Origin: Coemansia sp. RSA 1804
Lineage: Eukaryota; Kickxellomycota; Kickxellomycetes; Kickxellales; Kickxellaceae
NCBI GenBank assembly: GCA_027578815.1
Contig: JANBTH010000879.1
Location: 1 to 10,137 of the forward strand
DNA: 10,137 bases
Direction of reading: 5' to 3'
In this document: positions 1-9,643 of the stretch, in pieces
Layout of the letters: each line of letters starts with the position of its first letter
Numbering within the stretch: position 1 is the first letter of the stretch
Made by a program: the position numbers and the translations under genes
Notes under the pieces: generated by a model
Database searches by the model: none
The model's input: only the letters and a program-made list of their open reading frames with translations
What the model was told of the DNA's origin: nothing

Positions 1-1614
1 AAATGCGCGGGGTGGAGAGAGAAGGAAGAGGAGGAAGATTCAAGGCAAATGCTGGGTTTTCCCCAGAACAAAAAAAATGAAAGAAAACGGGTGTGGCGGC
101 TACGCTGTGTTGACATGACGGCAATGACTGGTATAACTAAACCACCTGGTGCCAGACGCTTTCTTCCAGAGAATGAAGTGGCATAACATATACAAACGGC
201 AGACAGACAGACATACATTCTTCAAGCCTGCATTCTTTTCGACAACAATGGCCGCGCAGGGAAAATAGTCACAATGGCGGGTGTGCTTGGCTGTTTTGGT
301 GTTCGTCCGGACTGTATACAAATCCCGCTGTATGTAATCTCGCAGTAGCAATAAAGGTTGGTGTTTTTAAAATAAGAAAGATCAGGTGCAGTAAATGGCC
401 ACCACTATTCTGAAAACGTTGTTGGATGTTATATTTACTCCTCTTTACACATATTGAAATTGCACAAACAGCAGCCTTTATAACTTGAGGTTTAATGATA
501 TAATCTACCAGGAATGGTAGCTGTAAAATTGAGGAGCATCCGGCAGACTGTATACCCGTGATCGATTGAACATTTAGCAGAAAGTGACGCTTGATCAGCT
601 AATTAGCTTTTGTAGTGTCTTTATAGACGCTTGGATGTTCTGTATGATGCTCATGTTATCTCTCCGTCGTCGTACTGTCTGTTAAACCTTGCAAAAAATA
701 TTAAATAAAAAACCTGGAGATTGCTTTGGGACTTTTCTAATATGCGGGGGAGGACGTGGCTGCCAGACGTATATGATTAAATATTATGTTTCAGTGCTGA
801 AATCGCCAAAATGAAAGTAATAATACACGTGAGCACCTAGCAAAGGTATTTGCTCTTTGAAAAGGGGCAAGCTAGCGTGGCCAGTTTCAAAAACGTACAT
901 CACTATTACAAGACGGAAAACCTTGTAAATAATAGGAAGAGCTGAAGTGGCAGAATAATCAACACCATCCAAGCCACACCACCAGCACATTCTGCAGCGT
1001 CTGCACAAGCAGATAACGGCATGCACGATGGTGTCTAATGGTTATTTCCGGCAACCTGTGGATTCAAGGAAAAAGCATAATACTAATAATACTGCCATTG
1101 ACTGGCGTGTGGCTTCTACCAAGCCGTCTGTGTAAACAAGCCGCCTCGCAGTGCCAGCAAAAAAATAGGAAAAAGGTGATGGTGAAACACGAGCACAAGG
1201 CTAAGATTAAATGTGGGAGTAATGCCAAATGACAAGGGTTATATATGCCACATGTGCCTGTCTCTATATGGAATACATCTGGGCAATATCAGGCCCTGCA
1301 GTTTAATGAGCAAGCCGGTGGCGGACGATAGTTTTAATACCAGTGCACATGTGTTGTAACGCAAAAAACCCTGGTTTCACTCTGTCGTTGACAACATCTC
1401 GCTTTCTTCAACCGCAAAACTCGAACAGGAAAAACAACAAGTGCCTATGTTCATCATGTATTTAAAGCGCACATCGAACAACGCGCGCGCGATTGCTACC
1501 GATGGAGAAACTTGCCATCACGACCCTACCTTCGTTTATAAATTCTTTCCGTATTCTATACCATCCAATAGCTATATACCAGACCAGATATAAAAACAGC
1601 TTATTACAGAATTA
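1..1614. other. Intergenic region with no supportable gene
   Basis: This stretch is AT-rich and its short reading frames on both strands lack the strong G/C third-position bias of the two real genes in the window. I see no conserved motif in any of them. Short features are a purine-rich left edge, a (CAGA)3 run near 200-213, and AATAAA-type sequences near 350 and 703 that could serve 3'-end formation of a gene outside the window. AACCCT-type hexamers lie at 1235-1240 (minus) and 1367-1372 (plus). A (CG)5 run at 1482-1491 stands out in otherwise AT-rich DNA. The last few hundred bases are probably the promoter of the gene starting at 1615. Confidence 0.55.
1537..1569 (+). promoter_or_regulatory. 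TATA box and CCAAT element upstream of the cysteine-rich protein gene
   Basis: TATAAA lies at 1537-1542, about 72 bases before the ATG at 1615, which suits a TATA box with a short leader. A CCAAT pentamer follows at 1565-1569. Two other TATA-like strings, at 1573-1578 and 1589-1596, are closer to the ATG and could compete. The assignment rests only on motif and position. Confidence 0.35.
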
Positions 1615-2415
1615 ATGCGCTTTTACGAGGAACTGGCAGTCATTGTGCTCGCTGCTTCTGCAGGTACGTGTTATTGCATACATGTACTACATGTTTCCAC
1701 CAATGAAAAGTAGAGTACTATTAACAATCCATTACATGAAAAATATCTTGATATTCTCTATTCGCGTTGTGTAGCAGGCGCATGGGAAACGGAGCAGATG
1801 CCCGAAAAGATTCGCAAAGAGCTCTGCGCGGAGCAAGTGCTGTTCTGCACTAACGTCTGCGGCGGCGAGGGACTGACCAAGGAGGCGTTCTGCAACACCA
1901 ACACGCTCGGATCCAAGTGCTCGTGCACGAACGGGGCGGAAGCAGCGATCCGCCGGTACCAATGGCCGGCGTTCCAGCGCGTGTGCGAGGCGCACCGAAG
2001 CGAGTGCCGCGCGGCCTGCGAGCACAACGACGCGGTTGCGGGCGATCGGACCAGCTGCTTCAACAGCTGCGACGCCCGGCTGGCCTGCAGCACCGAGCAG
2101 GCGCCGGACCTCAAGGTCATGGTGCAGAAATACGATGATCAGACCGCTGGGAGCAAGCCGCAGCCAAAGCCGCAGCCCGCCGAAACGGCCGCCGGGCCTA
2201 ATGTCATTGTTGCCAACGGCGGCGGCAACGGCTCGTCGAAGATCAAGCCAAAGAAGGATGTTGCGCAGGGTGCGCCAAAGAGAAGAGGCGGGCCGCTGCC
2301 CACCGGCTCCACCTCCTCTGCCAGCAGCACCTTGAACAGTGTCTGGCTTGCTGCTGTGCTCCCTGCGATTGTCGCAGCAGCGGCTGTTGGCAGCGGCAGC
2401 GGCGGATACATGTAG
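1615..2415 (+). CDS. Secreted cysteine-rich protein, DUF7707-like, probably GPI-anchored; join(1615..1663,1778..2415)
   Basis: This is a two-exon gene for a protein of about 228 residues. Exon 1 gives MRFYEELAVIVLAASA, a short signal peptide; exon 2 continues in frame to TAG at 2413-2415. The mature part has 12 cysteines (about residues 33, 40, 44, 55, 64, 66, 86, 93, 97, 110, 114, 120), with a C-x-C pair after TLGSK and a TNG turn. This resembles, from memory, the cysteine pattern of the fungal DUF7707 family of secreted or wall proteins of unknown function. A Pro/Lys/Gly/Ser-rich linker follows, with an NGS sequon at about 167. A hydrophobic tail (about 205-220) then ends in GSGSGGYM, consistent with a GPI-attachment signal, although the last residues are not hydrophobic. 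The unspliced frame from ATG 1798 would lack any signal peptide, so I prefer the spliced model. Location (cell surface) is inferred; biochemical function is unknown. Confidence 0.72.
1664..1777 (+). other. Phase-1 intron in the cysteine-rich protein gene
   Basis: The donor is GTACGT at 1664-1669, directly after the hydrophobic signal-peptide codons. The acceptor is CAG ending at 1777, or TAG ending at 1774; both keep the frame because they are three bases apart. The intron is 114 (or 111) nt, AT-rich, and has in-frame stops. TACTATTAAC at 1716-1725 is a possible, imperfect branch site. A near-perfect inverted repeat (ACATGTA, one base, TACATGT) lies at 1680-1694. Joining gives a signal peptide followed by a cysteine-rich domain, which is the main support. 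Confidence 0.7.
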
Positions 2416-3340
2416 CGGAGACTACATTGAGTCAACTGATTTGGCCATATGCCAGATCGGAGAGAATGGAGCACATTGCGCTGTGCCTTGTTGCACGCCT
2501 GAACGGTGCTCTGAATATTTACAATAATTTAACTTTTTAACCGTAATTTTTATCATACGATACGCGATTATTATATTCAGTGCTACAACAATTGTCCAAG
2601 AAGAGCGGGTGGGGAGGTACCAGTTGCATGTGGCAATGAACATGAAGGCACGATTGTGCAGTAAGCATTGCAGTGCGCTGTTGTTTGTTGTTTTATATGT
2701 GCGTGAGAACTCTGCAGCAGCCATTTTGTGGGCTGTGTTTGTGTCCTGTAGGCTATTAGCATTGCGTCACTCTGGCATGCCACTTTTTATTGCACAAGTA
2801 AGCAAGCAGACTCGCATAGCGCATGAAAAGCGATTATGTGTGGGGCGGAAGAAAACGCAAGTCCACGCTTGCTAAAAGAGTGGGAAAAAAGAAGGCAACA
2901 GCCAATGGCAGACGCACATGGTGCCCAGTCAGAGATTCATGCGCATAAAAAAAGTCTCAATTTCATAGTTTTTGTTTGTCGTGTCTTTTTTTCTTCTTTT
3001 TCTTGCCAGAGTGCTTTATGAAAAGGTACAGACGCATGGTCATTTTCTTTTCTTTAGCGCATGCAAGGGAACAAGCAACAAAAAGAAGAGGCGTGTGCCC
3101 GGGTGGTGTGTTGCGCGTGGTTGTCTGCCAGCCATTATCGCCATGCTTACTCCGAGGCTTCTTTCCCGCCTTCGGAGAATATGGTTGTTTGTTGCCAAAG
3201 GATCCCACAGATACATGGTTCTGTCTGCTGGGTGTCCAAACTAAACGAACGACAGGCATAAAGCATAAAGACAAGTTGTTTATCCATTTGCTTGTTCTTG
3301 TTTTTTTCCCAGCCGATATGCTGGGAGAGAAGCGTGAAAC

Positions 3341-3356
3341 TCATTCATTCATTCAT
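3341..3356. repeat. (TCAT)4 microsatellite
   Basis: Four exact TCAT units lie in the T-rich intergenic stretch. Simple-sequence DNA with no apparent function. Confidence 0.8.
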
Positions 3357-3930
3357 CTTGTTTTATTTTGCTTTATATTTCTGGCTCAGACCAGAAGATA
3401 GGAAAAAGAAGAAGGATCGTCATTTGGCATCAGTTCTGATTAACGGTGGACCGGCAAACACGCCATGCCATGTCTTGTATCGTCTTGTCTTGCCTTGGTT
3501 TTCTGCATCGCTCGATCCAAGCAATGCTCGGAGGCCTAGACAAGAAAACGGTGACGCCGAACGCCGTCGAAACTAGCAGGATGCGAATAAAACACACGGC
3601 AAAAGACCTTGTACGCTTGTGTGGCTAGAACCCCCGCGACCCCTTTGGTTTTGATGCTGCCGTAGAAAAAATAATGGCAGGTCTTCCCAGTCCTTTTTGT
3701 AGAAAAAAAACCAGTTTAATATTATTATTTCCGTCTGACATCACGCTTATTTCACCGTGCGGGCGGCATAGCACTCGCGCAGCCACCACCACTTGGGACC
3801 TTTTTTTTTGCCTTTGGATGTTTTATGTGTCCGCTTTTTCTTCTTTCTTTTCCTTTTTTATACGAAATGTGCTGATTTGCTTCATCAACAACGTCCAAAA
3901 AAAGGAAACCACTTTCACTTTATCTGTTCT

Positions 3931-3941
3931 AACCCAACCCT
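3931..3941 (+). promoter_or_regulatory. Tandem AACCC AACCC T, a possible telobox-protein site
   Basis: The string AACCCAACCCT contains the AACCCT hexamer that fission-yeast Teb1 is known to bind in histone promoters. It lies about 1.3 kb upstream of the start of a Teb1/Tay1-like gene, so autoregulation is conceivable. Single hexamers are expected by chance at this density; the tandem AACCC unit is the only extra support. Confidence 0.2.
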
Positions 3942-4582
3942 TTGTTCGTTTTTTCTTCTTTTCTAAACCCGTTTCTTTTTATTTCCACCTTTGAACCTTT
4001 TTTAAATTTGCGTATTCTCTGTGGTTGTCCACTTTCTTTTCTACTTTTATTTGTCTTGTCTTTGGGGGGCTTGAGAGAGAGAAACAGTACCACACCCATA
4101 CTCCTGTTTCTGCCGCCAGCATCAATACTCGGGTGGGAGCTCTTGCTTGAAAGGACCCACACACCTTGTTCATCGTAAACAGCTCCTGTATTAGTCCTAT
4201 ATAACAAACACACAGTAAAAGAGGAAAAAAGGGGGTCTTGTTTTTGCTACTTTGAATACCCTGCGTGTTTTTCTTTTTCTATCCCGTCCAGAGAAAGCCA
4301 GACGAGAAAATCGAAATAAAAAGAAGCAGGAGACCCAGATTAAAAAGAAGACATCCAAGAGTTGAGTTTCTTTTTTTTGGTTGGTTTGTTCGCCCTTCTT
4401 TCTTTCGCTTGTTCGAATTGGAAAGAATTAACACAGCAAAAGTGTAATTCTTCATTTTCTACACTCCAAACATGTACGTTCTCATTCCACCTTGCGTTGA
4501 TAGGCTTGTTCCCTTTGCTGTATATAATACGTTCGTGCAGCCTGGTGTTGCCGACTCAGACCCACGTTGCTTTTCTGTTGAA

Positions 4583-4611
4583 TGAGCACGCGTGCTCAGG
4601 GAGGTGGGGGG
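4583..4611. promoter_or_regulatory. 16-bp perfect palindrome centred on an MCB (ACGCGT), abutting a G-rich tract
   Basis: TGAGCACGCGTGCTCA at 4583-4598 is its own reverse complement. Its centre, ACGCGT at 4588-4593, matches the MluI cell-cycle box bound by MBF (Mbp1-Swi6 in budding yeast, Cdc10 complexes in fission yeast). A G-rich tract (4599-4611) follows directly. It lies about 660 bases upstream of the telobox gene start. A role in cell-cycle-timed expression is inferred. Confidence 0.45.
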
Positions 4612-4885
4612 TGCAACTTGGCAGCCACCTTTTTTTCCTTTTTGTATATTATGTTATTTTATTCGTGCTGCCTTATTTGTTTACTGCCTCCTCCAAGCTG
4701 TTGCGCTCAGAACAGCACTTGCGTTGCAGAGGTGGGAGCTTTGAAAGAAAAATACTCCTTTAATCTGCTGAAGAAGTGGGGGTGGAGGTTATCTTTGGTT
4801 TCTTTGTGCTTGACTGCTGGACATATCCTTGTATTTCTCCCCCCCTCCCATATAGCCTGGATAGCAGGTACAATTCCCATCCATG

Positions 4886-4905
4886 GCACCACGGTTCCAT
4901 GGTGC
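4886..4905. repeat. Small inverted repeat, 6-bp stem and 8-base loop
   Basis: GCACCA at 4886-4891 pairs with TGGTGC at 4900-4905. Two CCATGG copies flank and overlap it (4881-4886 and 4897-4902). The stem is short and may be incidental. Confidence 0.3.
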
Positions 4906-4952
4906 ATGTGCTGTTTCTGTACCAGTCTTATTTTGAGATACCTGTTGGCGCT

Positions 4953-4976
4953 AACCAATCAACCAAGCAACCAACA
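4953..4976 (+). promoter_or_regulatory. Three tandem 8-bp AACCAA units with a CCAAT box
   Basis: AACCAATC, AACCAAGC and AACCAACA follow each other without gaps, about 280 bases before the telobox gene start. The first unit contains CCAAT, the binding site of the fungal HAP complex. The 8-bp repeat may be a clustered transcription-factor site; no factor can be named with confidence. Confidence 0.35.
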
Positions 4977-5204
4977 AAAACTAATATATTATTCTTTGAT
5001 CGAATCGTATGCTTGGGCCTGTTTATTCTTGCGATCAATGTAGATAATAGAAGATATCCGACAGCATCGCTTACGATCCCCACCGCTTCCTTCAACCAGA
5101 TCCGGCCCGTCTAATCGCACCAAACCTTGGCCCCTTTCCACTTGTCTCATTTATTATTGTCGACCGACAAAAAAGAGCCCGGTTCTCGCGCTACTACGCA
5201 CACA

Positions 5205-5211
5205 TATAAAA
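5205..5211 (+). promoter_or_regulatory. TATA box of the telobox gene
   Basis: TATAAAA lies 46 bases before the ATG at 5258. With transcription starting roughly 30 bases downstream, the leader would be short and contain no upstream ATG. The same TAA (5207-5209) is the last in-frame stop before the coding frame, which limits how far the frame can extend upstream. Confidence 0.4.
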
Positions 5212-5257
5212 AAAGGAGGTGGAGCTGACAAAGCAAAAGCGCCAGCTCCAGTGTTCA

Positions 5258-6158
5258 ATGACAACAAGCAGAGGACTTCACGCGGATCTGTCCAGTATAC
5301 ACCACATAGAGGAGGAAGAGGAAGAGGAAGAAACAATAACAGCAGTGGGCGAAGGGTATCACGAATCCGCCGATCTCGTAAACAAGTATCTCGACTACTA
5401 CTCGACTACCACTACCACCGCCGCTACGATATCAGCAGACACCACCAAGGTCGCCGCAGCCCCCGCCACCCCACGGCCTAAAGAACTGTTTGCCACGGCT
5501 ACGCGCGCCACCTCGACCTCGACTGAGTCGACAGCCGTCTCAGTCTCGCAGCAGATGCGTCCGGGAAAAGGCGCCGCCGGCTCCAGCGGACAGTCGACGG
5601 ACACGGGGGCAGCAGCAACAGCAGCAGGCGGCGGCGGCAGCAGCGGCAGCAGCAGTAGGTCGTCGGAGTCGTCGATGGGCGACTCTGCAGCCGCCGCCGC
5701 CCGTGTTCTAGCCGCATTGCAGGACCGCACCGGGATCGCAGCAAGCGGCGGAGCCGGAGGCGCTGCGTCGGCGTCGGCTGCGGAGGCGGGATCCGCGCTG
5801 TGGCAACCGATCCAGACGCCTGCGGCAAGGATCCAGAGCTCCACGTCCACGCCCCGCCAGAACCATTCTGCGTTTGACGCGGGCGCCCGGGAGGGATCGG
5901 CTCCGCTTCCCGGGTCCTTCGATTCCAACATGCATCGCCGTCCGGATATGGGCTTCCTTGCCCTGCTGAACAGCGCGGCCGCATACGTTGCAGAGTCGTC
6001 GTCATTGTCAGCAGCAGCTACCACCACTACCGCCGCTGCTGCTGGTGCCACTGTCCCTCAGCAAAATAGTGCGCACAACTACCGTGGCTCTATTAGTCAC
6101 GATGGCGGAAACCGCCAGCAAGGCGCAGGTGACAACAACATCAACAGCGGCAGCAGCG

Positions 6159-6197
<39 letters not shown>

Positions 6198-9100
6198 CCG
6201 CGTACTTGGCACACAGCGAGCTGCTTGCGGGCAACTCGCTGACCTTGTCCAGAATCAACAATGGGTTTGTTGGGCATGTGGCTGGCGGCTCAAGGAATGG
6301 ACAGCCGTCGACTGCCACCGACACCAGCGCAGCGGCAGAATTTGCTTCCGCCCACTATGATCCGTCACTATCCAACGCCGCAGCGTACCGCGATCTCGCC
6401 CAGGCGCTGCAGCATATCGCGGCAACGACCGGCGGGACCAACTCGGCGTTGATGGCCTCGGCTGCTGATGCACAGCAGCAGCAGCAGCAGCAGCATCAAC
6501 AGCAGCAGCAGCATCAACAGCAGCAGCAGCATCAACAGCAGCAGCAGCACTTGTTTGGCTCTAACGCTGAGAATGCACACAGCCATTTTGGCCACCACGG
6601 CCACGGCCTTACGGCCTCGGTGATCCGCCGGGACGGCCTGTTGCCGCAAGCCAGCCAGTTTTCCACGCACCCGCGCCACGGCACAGCGAAGGGCGGATCG
6701 GCTGCGACGCCGCTGGGGTCTACGAGCGCTTCGAAGCGCAAGCGCAAGGACGGCGGCAGCAACAGCAGCAGCAACAGCACACCGATGCACACGCCGGCCA
6801 AGCGCAAGACCGGCCACGCGGCGGACCGTCCGGCCAACCTGGCGGTTTCCACAAATAGCGCGGAAGTCCGACGCGCGGCGCGCAAATGGTCGGAGGAGGA
6901 GACCGAGAACCTGCTGCAGGGGTGCAGCAAGTACGGGGTCGGGGCGTGGAAGAAGATACTGGACGATCCGAGGTTCACGTTCAACAACCGGACGTCGGTG
7001 GACCTGAAGGACCGGTTCCGCACGATCCGCGCCCAGGAGTGCGCACACAGTCCGCACCACAACGGCAGCAACAGCAAAAGCAGAGGCAGCAATAGCCGCA
7101 ACCACCACGCCAAGGAGCCCGATGTCGTGTGGCCGCTGCCGCCAAACTCCCAGCGTCTGCAGGGGCTGCACCGCGTGCAGCGCAAGCCCACGCGCAACTA
7201 CACGAACGACGAGGACCGGCGGCTGCTGCTTGGCGTGCTGCGGCATGCGAACCACTGGACCAAGATCGCCGCCGACCCGGATCTCAAGCTGTCGAACAGG
7301 CCGGGGCAGTCGCTGCGCGACCGGCTGCGCAACGCGTTCCCCGAGGTGTTCGAGCTCTTCGGGTACGTGATCCCAAAGAAGGAGCGCGCCGACCGGGAGC
7401 GGTACACTGCAGCGACTACGCCCGGCCCGCAGACCCCGCCACAGCCCAAGGGCTCCACGCCCAAGCGCAAGGCGCCGACCGGCAGCAAGCGCCTGGACGG
7501 CGAGATCCCGGACCACATTCGCAGCAAGATCGTGGGCATCCTGCACGAGAGAAACGACTCGCTGGACCCGCACCCGATTCCCGAGAACGACGCGGACTCG
7601 GCCGACGATGAGGATGCCGATGCTGATGCCGACGGCATGGCGTCTCAGAGCGAAGACGCTGCGGCGGCGGGCGACGGTCTGGCGGGTCTGAGCGCAATGT
7701 CCGTCGGCTCTGCAACGCCCACCCCGAGCAAGCCGCGCACGCCAAAGCGACGGGCGACGGCCGCCAGCGTTGCGCGCGGCGTGAGCAAGACCGGGGGCGC
7801 GGGCGGCAAGCGAGGGACCCGTCAGGCGTCCGTCTCGCTGGATGCGCCTGTTGCTTCCTCCTCTTTGTCGTCTGCCGATGATGCGAGCGAGAGCAAAACG
7901 AGGCGGGCCGGCGGGCGCAGAAAGAGCACGGCTGCGCAGAAGCGGGGCCGGGCGCGGTCGAAGGCAGCGACATCGGGCGGAGCGGGCGCGGTGCTTGGCG
8001 CGGCAGCGTACGAGTACGAGGCAGGCGCGGGCCCCGCGGGGTATGCGGCCACGGGTGCGCAGAACGACGGCGGGATCCATTCGGCGCCAGCGCATCACAG
8101 CGCGCACGGCCCCGGCGGCATGCACATTGGCGGCTTCGGCGGGCTCTCGGCCTCCGAGCAGCGTCGGTCGGGCACCATTTCGGCCGGCACGGCGTACGCG
8201 GGGGCGCAGAACAGCCACCGCACCTACCTGCTCGACTCGTTTGCGCCCTCGGTGTTTTCGCGGCCCAATGGAGCGGCCGCGGGAGCTGAGCTCATGGCCA
8301 CCGACCATCTTGACGCGCTGGCGCTGGAGGGCCGCGTGGCCAGCGGGTACTCGACGCCCAACCAGTCGACCAGACGGCGGCACTCCGTGCAGGCTGACAT
8401 CAACGATGCGATGGCCGCGGCCGCGGCGATGGCGGCAGCCGGGATGGATCGCTCGGGCCTCTCGTCGACAATGGGCTTTTTCAGCGCCTCTGTGGCTGCA
8501 GCGGCGGCGGCGGCGGCTGCTGCTGCTGCTGGACTGGGCGGCAGCTCGGCCGCAGACGACGTATCCGGGAATGGCGACGCCATGCATCTCGGCAGCACGG
8601 CAGCGGCAGATACGTTTAGAAGAATGACGGTGGATGGGCAAATCAACCCAGCAGACGCCTTTTTGTTTCCGCGGCTTCCAGACGACAACATGGCGGCGGC
8701 GGCTGCGGCAGCAGCAGCTGTGGCGGCCGATATGTCGGCGCAGAACGGCTCGGAGATGGCCTCAGTGGTGGCAACGGGGGCGCAGACTGGAGGAATGCCA
8801 GCAGCGTCGGGGAGCGCCGCGATCTCTGTGGGCCCGCACAGCAGTCTCAGCGTGTCCACGGACCTTGGGTTCAAGCTGTCGACCACGGCGGAAGCAGAGG
8901 CGGCATCGTCGACGGAGCCGCCGTTCTCGGCATCGGCTGCTGTCATGAGCGCAGTGCTCGACGACAGCCGCAGCGACATGCTCGCGGGCCACCACCACCG
9001 CAGCCAGCTGCGTTCTGCGCAGCGTCTGCTCCGTGCAAACGGCGTTGCCGACGACAACAGCATTGGGCTGAGCACTATGCCGACCGACGCCGACCGCGCT

Positions 9101-9612
9101 GTTGACTTTGAGGCGCTGACGCAGTTCAGCCAGTGGTTCCCGAACCTTGCGCCGTCGACGCTCGGCTGGGGACTCGGCGACGGAGGGGCCGGCCACATTG
9201 GCAGCGAGTCGATTGACCCGAACATGCTGGACGCCGGGATTGCCACTTCGGCGGCGATGCTGCCAGGCGGCGGCCACGCTGCAGACGACGGCGGAGCGGC
9301 CGGCGGCGGCGGCGGCGGGATGACGCATGCGCGCCGGCGGAGCCAGTTCGACTGGTACGGTTTGACGCCCTCGCTGGCGGCGGCGCTTGATGCGGCCAAC
9401 ACGGCGGCTGCGGCTGCAGAGCAGGCTGCGGTGCCCGATGCAGCCTCGCTGGCGTCGCTCAATCCGTTTGGAATCGGCCACGCCCACGCCCACACCACCG
9501 CCGGCGCGTCGTACCGCCGCCCGTCGATGCCCATATTTCCGAGCTTTGCGTTTCCTCCGGGCGGCGACCTGCTTGGCCTGCAGTCGGCCGCGCCGCTGCA
9601 CAGGAACGGAGT

Positions 9613-9643
<31 letters not shown>

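Larger units (their letters stand above)
2416..5257. other. Long gene-free region: 3' flank, T-rich DNA, then upstream region of the telobox gene
   Basis: No frame here has coding-like third positions or a recognisable protein. From 2416 to about 2600 the DNA is AT-rich, with AATAATTT and T runs suited to 3'-end formation of the gene ending at 2415. From about 2950 to 4480 the plus strand is strongly T- and pyrimidine-rich with many T runs (T9 at 3801-3809) and a (TCAT)4 microsatellite. A purine-rich patch lies near 4290-4360. The last 700 bases carry promoter-like elements listed separately. It may be a long regulatory region, a long leader, or hold an untranslated RNA; sequence alone cannot decide. 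Confidence 0.55.

Noticed and set aside
1..186. Open frame from the left edge to TAA at 184, which could be the end of an upstream gene
   Set aside because: Sixty-one open codons are possible by chance, and third positions lack the G/C bias of the other genes. It cannot be excluded without the preceding sequence.
597..608. 12-bp palindrome AGCTAATTAGCT
   Set aside because: A couple of 12-bp palindromes are expected by chance in 10 kb, and nothing nearby supports a function.
2976..3401. Frame of 141 codons with a hydrophobic start
   Set aside because: The apparent hydrophobic start comes from a T run; there is no coding bias or motif, and other frames compete.
4411..4419. GTTCGAATT resembling a tRNA B box
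   Set aside because: The flanking five bases do not pair into a T stem and no A box or acceptor stem is visible.
4362..5114. Overlapping plus-strand frames of 112 to 153 codons in T-rich DNA
   Set aside because: They are Phe/Leu/Ser/Cys-rich, as expected from translating pyrimidine-rich DNA, overlap each other, and show no motif.
5398..6324. Antisense Ala-, Leu- and Val-rich frames
   Set aside because: They are the reverse complements of Ser/Ala/Thr codon runs in the real gene.
6872..7357. Taz1/Tbf1/TRF-type telomere protein
   Set aside because: Those proteins have one C-terminal Myb and a TRF-homology dimerisation domain. Here two Myb domains sit mid-protein and I see no such domain, so Teb1/Tay1 fits better.
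7842..8627. Arg-rich plus-strand frame of 261 codons
   Set aside because: It is an alternative frame of the telobox coding sequence with high Arg, typical of a shifted GC-rich frame.
6368..8641. Long antisense frame of 757 codons
   Set aside because: It mirrors the telobox gene. Stop codons are scarce opposite GC-rich codons, and its product is mainly Arg/Ala/Leu low-complexity sequence with poly-Leu opposite the CAG repeats.
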